From: BS150m-G50 sp964501185 [NCBI: uncultured Bacteroidia bacterium] | GTDB lineage: Bacteria; CAIWAD01; BS150m-G50 | Length of the DNA: 28,170 nucleotides | NCBI GenBank assembly: GCA_964501185.1 | Contig: CAZCRT010000006.1 | Location: 1-28,170 of the forward strand | Direction of reading: 5' to 3' | Part shown: positions 14,520 through 21,996 of the stretch, one piece after another | Numbering within the stretch: the first letter of the stretch is position 1 | Layout: each line of letters begins with the position of its first letter | Made by a program: the position numbers and the translations under genes | The notes under the pieces: model-generated | The model's database searches: none | Seen by the model: the letters and a program-made list of their open reading frames with translations, nothing else | What the model was told of the DNA's origin: nothing

Positions 14520-15068
14520 CTATTGCTCTATATCTTCTTCATTCTCAAGGCTTTCTTCCAGACTGTCAAGAGTAGCTTCGTCAAGACCCAGCAGGTCCAG
14601 ATTAGCCAGATTGATCGCACCCAGCATGTTTATGATTGTAACCTCATCCTGATCGAGTGAGAGAATAACCAGACCGGCTGGATGAGACTCATCCATACAG
14701 AAGCTGATGGTGGTATACTCATCCGGTTCCACAACCCTTATTATCCTCTTCCAGATTCCTTCAGAAAGCTGACCATCAATTTGTTTCAACTCCAGCTTGT
14801 ACTTATCAAAGTCAGTTGAATCTATAGAGAACGACTTGACCCGTATTGAAATCAGATCCCTGGTCGTACTGTCACTGTCAAGATCCACGATACCCAGCAT
14901 AGATGAATCCAGGTCGATCTCGGTGACCTCTGCAGCATCAGGTGGTACGATGATTCGTTCTAAATCAATCCAGCCTGGCGGATGCGGTGGATCCCCTGCC
15001 TGCATGAAAGGCGCGCTTATACTGATGGCAATTACTATAAGTAGTGTTCTTACGAGTGATTTCTTCAT
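14520..15068 (-). CDS. Exported DUF4252-like protein, third gene of the sigma operon
   Basis: 182 residues with a signal peptide (hydrophobic core about residues 8-20, ending MQAG). The ribosome site GGAGG lies inside the end of the anti-sigma gene, whose stop is only two bases before this ATG. The middle reads like DUF4252: an SIRVKSFSID strand, a W-x-R-I-I-R-V-V segment, a GLVILSLDQDEVTIINM segment and AINLANLDLL. DUF4252 genes are commonly found beside ECF sigma/anti-sigma pairs, especially in Bacteroidetes. The tail is very acidic (about nine Glu/Asp in the last 20 residues). There is no lipobox Cys, so it should be soluble in the periplasm. Function is unknown; a role in sensing or as regulon output is inferred from linkage. 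Confidence 0.65.
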   Translation of the reverse strand: MKKSLVRTLLIVIAISISAPFMQAGDPPHPPGWIDLERIIVPPDAAEVTEIDLDSSMLGIVDLDSDSTTRDLISIRVKSFSIDSTDFDKYKLELKQIDGQLSEGIWKRIIRVVEPDEYTTISFCMDESHPAGLVILSLDQDEVTIINMLGAINLANLDLLGLDEATLDSLEESLENEEDIEQ

Positions 15069-15070
15069 TT

Positions 15071-15631
15071 TCAGCCTCCATTTCGTTGCGATCGCAGATT
15101 CAGAAACGGTGATTCCGCTCCCTTGGCTACGGCGCTGTTTATGATTTCACTTAAACGTGCTTCCGAGTAATTTTTTTCAACCAACTCCCTGGCTTCCAGC
15201 AGGAAATTTGCTGTCAGTGCCAGACTCCATCGCAACTCTCCCGCTATCTGTTGCTGATCCAGGTCACTGCGATCAGCAATCTGTTCTGGAACAGGTGTAG
15301 TTGGCCAGCAGACAATCAACAATAAAGCTGCGACCGCAACTGCAGCGGCGATTTTCACCCCGGCATACTGCCACTTACTGACCTTTCGCACAGGTAATGC
15401 TATGCTGTTGTCTCCCGGAATCGCCTTCAGGTTTTCAACAAGTTCCCGGGGGCAGACCTGACTAGGTGCGTTCTCGAAAAGTGCCAGTAATTCCTTTTCC
15501 TGCTCCAACTCCGCCTGGCAATCCGCACACTCATTCAAATGCAATTCAACCTGCTTTTGTTTTTCCGGCTCCAGCTTATTCCCCAGATACTCTTTCAGAG
15601 ATGACCTGATTTCAGTACAACTATTCTTCAT
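15071..15631 (-). CDS. Membrane-anchored zinc-finger anti-sigma factor
   Basis: 186 residues. The N-terminal anti-sigma domain carries the zinc-binding pattern His-x3-Cys-x2-Cys in LHLNECADCQAE (about residues 31-42). A linker leads to one transmembrane helix (about residues 88-108, AGVKIAAAVAVAALLLIVCW), and the C-terminal part of about 75 residues should face the periplasm. It overlaps the sigma factor gene by 11 bases and has its own AGGGGGAA ribosome site inside that gene. It is expected to hold the neighbouring sigma factor inactive at the membrane until a signal releases it; the signal is unknown. Confidence 0.82.
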   Translation of the reverse strand: MKNSCTEIRSSLKEYLGNKLEPEKQKQVELHLNECADCQAELEQEKELLALFENAPSQVCPRELVENLKAIPGDNSIALPVRKVSKWQYAGVKIAAAVAVAALLLIVCWPTTPVPEQIADRSDLDQQQIAGELRWSLALTANFLLEARELVEKNYSEARLSEIINSAVAKGAESPFLNLRSQRNGG

Positions 15632-16208
15632 GGGTAGTTCCCCCTGGATTTCCGGTGACTTCCTTCAAACCTGACAGGTGGCCGGCGGAGTGTTGCGCCA
15701 GGCGCCGGGTCATGTGCTGATGCATTTTCTTGCGTGCACGAAGAACGGTTACCCGTACAGCACTCGTGTTCATACTCATTCTGGAAGCAATCTCCTGGTA
15801 ATTACAATTCTGGAAGTAGCGCATAATCATAATGCTGCGTGTTCGATCCGGCAGTATCGCCAACGCACTTTGCAGTTGTTGCTGGTGCTGCTTCAGGTCA
15901 AAAGCGGTTTCAGTTCTTGTACTGGTGTCAGGCAATTGCGAGAGCTGCTCCTGCGCAAGATGTTGAAACCTTTTTCTGCTACGCTGACGCTGACGCAGCA
16001 GATCCAGGCAACGACGACTGATAACCCTCCACATCCAGTTCTGCTCCAGACCAGGTTTGATGACATCCCTTTGCTGCCAGCAGCGTAAAAAAGTATCCTG
16101 AAGCACATCAGCGGCATCCTCCTGACTGTGCAGCATGTAGCAGGCATAGTTATAAAGCTCATCACTCTGCTCGGCTACCAGGCTGGCAAACTGCTCTCTA
16201 TTCATCAT
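15621..16208 (-). CDS. ECF-family RNA polymerase sigma factor
   Basis: 195 residues. Region 2 is clear (residues about 8-75): DELYNYACYMLHSQEDAADVLQDTFLRCW, then WMWRVISRRCLDLLRQRQR for -10 recognition. Region 4 (about 110-165) has LPDRTRSIMIMRYFQNCNYQEIASRM and a helix-turn-helix followed by SAVRVTVLRARKKM. Regions 1.1 and 3 are missing, as in all ECF factors. The start could be either of two consecutive ATG codons (16208 or 16205); the ribosome site is weak. It is the first gene of a three-gene unit with its anti-sigma and a DUF4252 protein. A TGTAAC-N16-CGTT element about 75 bases upstream suggests autoregulation. Confidence 0.9.
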   Translation of the reverse strand: MMNREQFASLVAEQSDELYNYACYMLHSQEDAADVLQDTFLRCWQQRDVIKPGLEQNWMWRVISRRCLDLLRQRQRSRKRFQHLAQEQLSQLPDTSTRTETAFDLKQHQQQLQSALAILPDRTRSIMIMRYFQNCNYQEIASRMSMNTSAVRVTVLRARKKMHQHMTRRLAQHSAGHLSGLKEVTGNPGGTTHEE

Positions 16209-16725
16209 GTCTGCCCATCAAGGGGAATGTCATTCAAATTATCCTTCACCGCTTTCCTACTCTCAAGGTGCCTTCATCAATAAAACGCACCACCCGGGTT
16301 TTTGTTACAGCAGATTTCCGGATCGCTGCCGGGAGGGTGTGAACTCACTGCGCTTTCTGTCAGACAGGGATCTACAGGTGTATAACTTATGAACAGCTCG
16401 CTACATGGTCACGAGGTGACAGATAATCCTGAGTGAGCACTTCTAATGATCCAACTCATTCACTGGTATTTGCAGCATTATCAGAAGTCAGACATCAGAG
16501 ATAAGTCCCGCGATAACAATGCCATAAGGAATATGTTGATATTGTGCGTTTTTCAGGCAAGAAAGGGGGATAAGTAGGGTGTATCCGCCTGCAAATATCC
16601 ATCTATCATCTGTAATTACAACGACATAACCTGGTCCGACCCCGGGAAACGCTATGTATTGTATTTACAGCGTGATAGCACTTAACAATTACAGACAATC
16701 TTCCACCGCAATTTCAGTGATCCTA
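16209..16725. other. Intergenic region upstream of the sigma operon
   Basis: About 515 bases separate the 3' end of the M61 gene from the sigma operon, both on the minus strand. The sigma-proximal part holds the ECF-type promoter candidate. A short palindrome GTCAC-N3-GTGAC is at 16408-16420. I see no terminator for the M61 gene and no credible gene. Confidence 0.45.
16284..16309 (-). promoter_or_regulatory. Candidate ECF-type autoregulatory promoter
   Basis: Read on the minus strand, TGTAAC (16309-16304) is followed after exactly 16 bases by CGTTTTA (CGTT at 16287-16284). This matches the general ECF pattern of an AAC-containing -35 and a CGT-type -10. It lies about 75 bases before the sigma factor start, where ECF factors usually place their own promoter. 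Confidence 0.45.
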
Positions 16726-18516
16726 TTACTCCTCCATGGCCCCGCTTAACCATTGCTTACGAAACCGGATCTGACCAGGTGTAGCTTCTTCGAGGAGGGA
16801 AATCGTTGCCTGCACCTTATCACGGCTGGTAATCTGCAGCGGAAGAACCATTTCCTCCCCCTGCCTCTCTATCAGCAATGTGGTTTCAGAGCCGGGTGAA
16901 ATATCGGCAATATATTCTTCTGCCGCCTCTGCAGTAGTCAGCTGCCAGTCACCGATCGCGAGCAGCGCATCCCCCCGCTGTACTCCCGACAGCCCGAGTG
17001 GTGTCTGTTTGCCGACCATGTAGAACCGGTGTTGCGGTCCGAAAAGAGTCAGATTTCCCACCCAGCCAATGCGCTGCCGCTCGAGTTTAAGTTGCAGTCC
17101 TGCCTGCTCGAGAATGGAAACATAATCGAAAGGCATTGTGCCTTCGATGTAATGATCATAAAACGAAGTCATATCCTGACCGGTAATTTCGCTCATCGTC
17201 TGAAGCAGCTGGTCATCGCTGTAACCCGGTTTGCCACCGAAACGGTCATTCAGCAATCTTACAAAATCGTCAAGGTTACAGGTCCCGGCAGTTCTGGAGC
17301 GAATCTCATAGTCCAGAGCCAGTCCGACCAGGAATCCCTTGTTGTAAAATGAGACACCGCCACCAGCGTAGCCCTGTTCCCACACGGTACGGGATGCCTG
17401 TGCTACACTCATTGTATCACGTGCGGTTGTTTCTTCAAGCAGGGCGATTTCAGCAGCAACTTTATCCAGTAAATCCTGCTGTCCCATCAATCCCGCACGC
17501 AATGTCAGCAACCAGCCATAGTATTCCGTAACTCCCTCACCCAGCCAGAAAGCACCTGTACGCAGTGGTTCCTCGTAATCAAAGCTGCCGAATCCCACCG
17601 GATAGAAATCCTTCATGTTCCAGGCGTGAAACAGCTCGTGGGCAATGATCGGTGCCGTCCTGTTCATATCCTTCTGCAGCTGTGCCAGCGGTAGTCCGAT
17701 TGAAGTTGAGTTGCGGTGCTCGAGACCTCCCCCACCGCTGTTACCACGGGTATAGTGGAAAAAGAATACATAACGGTCGAATGGCGCACCCCCGAAGAAA
17801 CTGATCTCTTCCTCGACTATCTTCTTCACCATTGACTGAAAACCTTCCCTGTCAAAATCGCCGGTAGGTGGCAGAACAGTAGTTATCCACTTTCCACCTG
17901 CCTGGAAATGCTGACTGTCACATTCACCAAGTAGAAATGGGCTATCTACCAGATGATGATAGTCCTCAGCCAGATACATTCGAGCTATTGATGAAAGCCA
18001 GTCCGGATCCAGACCTGTCCGGGGTTTTCCCCATCCTGCAGGTTGCTGTAACTCTACAGAGAGAGGTTGATCAAGCTGTTTGTCCACGAAAAGGAAAGTC
18101 GGTGCCCCGAAGAGAGTTCCGCCGTTTTCCGTCAGCTTACGTCCCATAAAACCACGTGGAGAACTGATATGTTGATAGCGCAGAATGACACCGGTGCCCT
18201 GGTTGCATTGTACACACCACCTGTTAGAGGCGAGCTGCTCCAGCGGCAACTCCTCTCCGTGAACATCCTGCGCTGATAATCCTGCCAGGTGCCGGGCATA
18301 GTCGGCTACCATCCAGGCACCAGGCATCCAGCGTGGCAGCACCACTTCCGGATCATCCTGTGAAGCGATAAACCTCAGGGTGAGATCCAGGTTTCCCCAG
18401 TTAACCGTATCAACAGTAACGGTGTAACGGATCGCTACATTCCGGTCTACCCGCGGTGTGGCGTTTGCTATCGTCGCAACCAGCACGATCACCAACAGTA
18501 ACACAGCTTTACTCAT
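16726..18516 (-). CDS. Secreted M61-family metallopeptidase with C-terminal PDZ domain
   Basis: 596 residues with a signal peptide (residues about 1-19). The N-terminal M61 beta domain (about 25-200, with a WMPGAWMVADYARH motif) precedes the catalytic domain. There HELFHAWN supplies His293, Glu294 and His297, and GEGVTEYYG supplies Glu327 as third zinc ligand. A GGGGLEH segment typical of the family lies upstream. Residues about 490-575 form a PDZ domain (PLGLSGVQRGDALLAIGD). M61 enzymes are glycyl aminopeptidase-like; length and domain order are normal. The start has a GGAGGAG ribosome site and overlaps the pyrophosphatase gene by 8 bases, so the two are co-transcribed. Periplasmic or secreted action is expected. 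Confidence 0.88.
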   Translation of the reverse strand: MSKAVLLLVIVLVATIANATPRVDRNVAIRYTVTVDTVNWGNLDLTLRFIASQDDPEVVLPRWMPGAWMVADYARHLAGLSAQDVHGEELPLEQLASNRWCVQCNQGTGVILRYQHISSPRGFMGRKLTENGGTLFGAPTFLFVDKQLDQPLSVELQQPAGWGKPRTGLDPDWLSSIARMYLAEDYHHLVDSPFLLGECDSQHFQAGGKWITTVLPPTGDFDREGFQSMVKKIVEEEISFFGGAPFDRYVFFFHYTRGNSGGGGLEHRNSTSIGLPLAQLQKDMNRTAPIIAHELFHAWNMKDFYPVGFGSFDYEEPLRTGAFWLGEGVTEYYGWLLTLRAGLMGQQDLLDKVAAEIALLEETTARDTMSVAQASRTVWEQGYAGGGVSFYNKGFLVGLALDYEIRSRTAGTCNLDDFVRLLNDRFGGKPGYSDDQLLQTMSEITGQDMTSFYDHYIEGTMPFDYVSILEQAGLQLKLERQRIGWVGNLTLFGPQHRFYMVGKQTPLGLSGVQRGDALLAIGDWQLTTAEAAEEYIADISPGSETTLLIERQGEEMVLPLQITSRDKVQATISLLEEATPGQIRFRKQWLSGAMEE

Positions 18517-19126
18517 CTCTCATCTCCTCCAGATTGACATTTCTCAGCCAGTGCGCCAATGCATCGAGAGCACGACCGCGATGTGATACGTTATTCTTCT
18601 CGTTCAGTGTCATACGACTGAAAGGCCGTTCACTCCCTTCCGGTTGAAAGAGAGGGTCATATCCGAAAGCACCTTCGGTCGCTTCAGGAATTTTCAGTAT
18701 CCTGCCAGAACAGACTCCCTGCAGGAAATGGTCACCACCGGTCCAGCAGCAGCAGATTTCAGTGCGGAACTGAGCCTGTCGCTCATCTTCAGGAACATGT
18801 TTCATCTCCTGGAGCAGTTTATCCAGATTCTCCTGATAAGTGGCATTCTCCCCGGCATAGCGACCGGCGTAGATACCGGGACGCCCATCCAGTGCTTCCA
18901 CGAAAAGACCGGTATCGTCAGCAATGGTCGGGATCTTTGCAACTTCAAAAAGCGCTTCTGCCTTAATCAAAGCATTGTCACGCAGGCTTTTTCCGGTCTC
19001 CGGTGGCATCCTGAAACCCGGATAGTCCTGCAACCAGTGTATCACACCTACAACTCCCTGCAGGTGTAATGCTATCTCCCGTACTTTGTCCCGGTTGCCG
19101 GTTGCAACCGCCAGTTCTGCCAGCAT
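18509..19126 (-). CDS. rdgB: XTP/dITP pyrophosphatase (RdgB/HAM1 family)
   Basis: 205 residues, the normal length. All landmarks are present: AVATGNRDKVREI at the start, an ETGKSLRDNALIKAEA helix, ADDTGLFVEALDGRPGIYAGRYAG, FGYDPLF and the SHRGRAL motif near the C-terminus. The enzyme hydrolyses non-canonical purine triphosphates such as XTP, ITP and dITP to monophosphates, keeping them out of DNA and RNA; it is cytosolic. The start is supported by an AGAGG about 7 bases upstream. It shares an 8-base overlap with the following M61 gene, an unrelated function, so the pair is probably an operon of convenience. Confidence 0.93.
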   Translation of the reverse strand: MLAELAVATGNRDKVREIALHLQGVVGVIHWLQDYPGFRMPPETGKSLRDNALIKAEALFEVAKIPTIADDTGLFVEALDGRPGIYAGRYAGENATYQENLDKLLQEMKHVPEDERQAQFRTEICCCWTGGDHFLQGVCSGRILKIPEATEGAFGYDPLFQPEGSERPFSRMTLNEKNNVSHRGRALDALAHWLRNVNLEEMRDE

Positions 19127-19479
19127 CTACTAACCTCTTGAATTGTAAACTGAGTCTGCCAGAGCATGCTACTTATTAGTTCTCCCGGGTTCGTCGCCTG
19201 CGGCAACGAGACGAAGCGAAGCCTCAGTAAGTGCCCCCACTTACGAATGAACTCTCCAGGCTTCGAACGCAGCACGAGGTGGAGAATCGCTATATATCTA
19301 CGAGTTTCAGATAAAGTATACAATTCTTCTATGCTGCATCTATCACTATCCGCATGATCTTTTTACACAGCTCACCTGAGTTACTCAACTTTTGCATTTG
19401 CAGGTTTGCAAACATCTGCACTAATTATGGTTCTCAAATATGACAGATTGAATTTTCATAATAACTGTGGACATTAAGA
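19127..19479. other. Intergenic region between divergent genes
   Basis: About 350 bases between the divergent pyrophosphatase and cytochrome c biogenesis genes. The left half holds a nested palindromic element (19179-19265). The right half is AT-rich with three TTTGCA words at 19391, 19397 and 19405, the last inside a perfect palindrome GTTTGCAAAC (19404-19413), which may be an operator. No standard promoter was clear. Confidence 0.4.
19186..19265. repeat. Nested palindromic element
   Basis: Two adjacent hairpins. TTCGTC (19190-19195)/GACGAA (19210-19215) encloses GCC-TGC-GGC. CGAAGCCT (19217-19224)/AGGCTTCG (19258-19265) encloses a perfect GTAAGTG-CCCC-CACTTAC hairpin (19227-19244). The outer flanks are similar (CTCCCGGGTTCG and CTCCAGGCTTCG). 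It looks like an intergenic palindromic repeat or a structured RNA. No second copy is present in this window. Confidence 0.45.
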
Positions 19480-21132
19480 ATGCGAGCTACACTACTTCAT
19501 TTCCTGGTTTTATTTACCATAGTCTCCTCCCTGTCGGCTTCCCCCTCAGAAACAGTCCGAACGCTGCCTGAGTATACGGGCCTGGAGGATCTGGCCCGGG
19601 TGGTGATTCTCGATCAGGGTCGTTGTAAACCACTTGATTCATGGGCATGGGAAACGGTACGCGGAATTACCGGACGCCTGCAGTATCAGGACTATCCTCA
19701 GCTGGCAATGTTGCTGGACATGACCGCACATCCTGATCGCTGGTTTGAGGAACCACTGCTGCGCATTGATAACCTGCCGCTACGCAAGGCCCTCGGATTA
19801 CAGGAGGATGAAAAACACTTCTCCTTTGCTACCGTGCGTGGTGCACCGGGATTTGAAACGCAGTTGCAACAGATGCACTCAGATCAGGATGAGGATCCGA
19901 CCGGCCTTCAACAGTATATGCAGAAGCTCTACGGTCAGATGATACTCTGCTCGGATGTTCTATCCGGACAGGCGTTTACTGTCGTTCCTGATCCAACAGA
20001 CCCCAAAGCTGTCTGGTCGGTACCTTCGCAACCGCTTCAGCTCGATGAAGTAACAACGGCAACCCTGCAGGGCGTCTGGGATGAAATGCTGACTTCCTGG
20101 ATCAGTCACAATGAATCAGGTTTTAACAGTTTTGTCGTGCAGCTGAACAATCAGCTACAAACGATTGAATGCAGCTACTATCCATCCACCGAAGATCTGG
20201 ATCGTGAAATTCTCTACAATCATTTTCGTCCTTTCCGAAAAGCTATTGTTGTCTATCTATTACTTGGGATCACCGGTCTACTCGGTCTTTTCTTCCGCAA
20301 CCGCGCCCTGTTCTGGTTCAATAACCTCCTGCTGCTGGCCGGGTTCCTCCTGCACAGCTGGGGATTGTACTTCATCACGTTAATCGCGGGCCGGGCACCT
20401 CTTTCAAATCTCTATGAGTCGCTCCTGTTTATTGTCTGGGGTTTCATATTGATAGCGTTTCTATTCAACCTCAAATACCGTGAGCAGTATGTGTTCGTAC
20501 TGGCCGGTCTGATCGGCTTTATTGCCATGGTACTGGCACATCATACAGGTGTCGATATCACAATCAATCCGCTGGTGCCGGTATTGCGTTCCAGCTGGCT
20601 GGTTTTCCATGTAACTGTTATTCTCATCAGTTACTCCGCTTTTGGGTTGACCATGGGGCTCGGGCATATCTGGTTGATCAGTAATCGTTTCTTTCCCGGT
20701 GCTGCTGAGTCACGGCGTCGTGTTTACGATTTCACCTACCGGGTGCTGCAACTAGGTATTGTCACGTTGACAGTTGGAATCATTCTCGGGGCAATGTGGG
20801 CCAATGAAAGCTGGGGAAGATACTGGGGCTGGGACCCCAAGGAAACCTGGTCGCTTATAACCCTGCTGATATATCTGGGTGTTGTGCATGCCCGGGCGAG
20901 GGGATGGGTTCGGCATCGTGGCATGGCCATTCTGAATATCGTTTCTTTTGCTTCGGTTATTATGACATATTATGGCGTCAACTATTTCCTGAGCGGTCTA
21001 CACAGTTACGCCGGTGGTAACGCAGCTAAAATACCTGCATTGCTGCTGGTATACATTGGCTTTGAAATTGCATTTCTGCTGGTAACAACCTTACGGTACA
21101 GCGGACCACAGATTCCTGCATCCAAATCTTAG
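19480..21132 (+). CDS. ccsA: CcsA-like cytochrome c biogenesis protein (System II) with large periplasmic N-terminal domain
   Basis: 550 residues. A signal-like helix at the start leads to about 225 residues of soluble, presumably periplasmic sequence, then about eight membrane helices from residue 250 on. The haem-handling tryptophan-rich motif is intact at residues 440-457 (WANESWGRYWGWDPKETW), and conserved His residues flank it (for example in the VLAHHTG loop and in HSWG/HVTV). CcsA/ResC, with its partner ResB/Ccs1, delivers haem to CXXCH apocytochromes outside the membrane. No ResB gene is seen nearby; the long N-terminal domain resembles the layout of fused CcsBA-type proteins, but I cannot confirm ResB homology. 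The ribosome site is weak. A small protein follows 9 bases downstream. Confidence 0.85.
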   Translation: MRATLLHFLVLFTIVSSLSASPSETVRTLPEYTGLEDLARVVILDQGRCKPLDSWAWETVRGITGRLQYQDYPQLAMLLDMTAHPDRWFEEPLLRIDNLPLRKALGLQEDEKHFSFATVRGAPGFETQLQQMHSDQDEDPTGLQQYMQKLYGQMILCSDVLSGQAFTVVPDPTDPKAVWSVPSQPLQLDEVTTATLQGVWDEMLTSWISHNESGFNSFVVQLNNQLQTIECSYYPSTEDLDREILYNHFRPFRKAIVVYLLLGITGLLGLFFRNRALFWFNNLLLLAGFLLHSWGLYFITLIAGRAPLSNLYESLLFIVWGFILIAFLFNLKYREQYVFVLAGLIGFIAMVLAHHTGVDITINPLVPVLRSSWLVFHVTVILISYSAFGLTMGLGHIWLISNRFFPGAAESRRRVYDFTYRVLQLGIVTLTVGIILGAMWANESWGRYWGWDPKETWSLITLLIYLGVVHARARGWVRHRGMAILNIVSFASVIMTYYGVNYFLSGLHSYAGGNAAKIPALLLVYIGFEIAFLLVTTLRYSGPQIPASKS

Positions 21133-21141
21133 AGAAGTAAC

Positions 21142-21723
21142 ATGCGCACATATGTGATACATCACCGCGGATACTCCTTCTGGCTTACTTTTGAGCGAAT
21201 CATTCCGGTCAGGCGTGACCGTATCAATACTCGTGTTTCTTTTGTCGATATCTGGCGTGGTGAAACCAGCATAGATTTCGCACAGGAACCTGTTTTCGCA
21301 GAACTGATGAATCTCTGTGGTGAGGGACATGGTGAACAGCAGGCTCTGGAACGGCTGCAGGCCATTCTGGAGAAGACCTCTGAGAGATTGCAGCTGGAAC
21401 CGTTGACGGATGGTGCTGTTCAGATTGAGAACAGAACTTTCGGATTCAGAGGTCGTTCCCAGCAACAACCCGCACAGAAGTCGCAACGCAGGAAAAGCAG
21501 TCGTAGTAGCAAATCCCGCTCTGGAAATCGACAACAATCTGGCAGCGCTTCCAAAACGGATGTAAAGAAACCTGACAGAGCGAAGACCAGCCCACCACAG
21601 CAACAGAAGCAATCAGGGGAATCATCTCAGAGTAATACCGCCGGCAAGAAACGCCCACGCAGGCGCGGCCGCAGGCGAGGTGGGTCCGGCAGTAAACCTG
21701 CAACTTCAGGTGATACAAAGTAG
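21142..21723 (+). CDS. Small protein with basic, Ser/Gln/Arg-rich tail
   Basis: 193 residues, starting 9 bases after the CcsA stop with a GAGAAG ribosome site, so probably in the same operon. Residues 1 to about 95 look folded: MRTYVIHHRGYSFWLTFERIIPVRRDRI at the start and an amphipathic helix with GEQQALERLQAILEKTSERL. From about residue 105 to the end the sequence is low-complexity: Gln/Lys/Arg/Ser-rich, ending in RRRGRRRGG and a Gly/Ser/Thr tail. Such RGG-like tails often bind RNA or other polyanions. No family is recognised. A link to cytochrome maturation is suggested only by position. Confidence 0.65.
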   Translation: MRTYVIHHRGYSFWLTFERIIPVRRDRINTRVSFVDIWRGETSIDFAQEPVFAELMNLCGEGHGEQQALERLQAILEKTSERLQLEPLTDGAVQIENRTFGFRGRSQQQPAQKSQRRKSSRSSKSRSGNRQQSGSASKTDVKKPDRAKTSPPQQQKQSGESSQSNTAGKKRPRRRGRRRGGSGSKPATSGDTK

Positions 21724-21860
21724 TATCCCGGGAATGACCCCTTCAGGCTGCGAAAACAGTACATGTTTCTCTCCTTTTACCACCTGCTCTTGATTTTACG
21801 GTGGACTTGTAGATTTCCAGTTACCATATTATCTGGTTCCTGAGCTTTTTCACAAATGAA

Positions 21861-21866
21861 TATAAT
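21861..21866 (+). promoter_or_regulatory. Possible -10 element of nifJ
   Basis: A perfect TATAAT lies about 130 bases before the nifJ start, in the 273-base gap after the small basic protein. The matching -35 (around TTCCTG) is poor, so an activator or a different start is possible. No terminator for the upstream genes is visible in this gap. Confidence 0.25.
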
Positions 21867-21996
21867 TACAGCACTGTGTCTGATGAGTTGTGATCGCAGA
21901 TACGACGGCTTCATGACGGTTTGAACTATACAGTAACTGTCAAGCCGCGGCTGATTTATAACTCTTTTCAACTTTCCAAATAGTAATGGAGATATC

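Noticed and set aside
14439-14660. 73-codon plus-strand frame starting GTG
   Set aside because: It crosses the intrinsic terminator and runs antisense into the DUF4252 gene; the GGAG is too far from the start.
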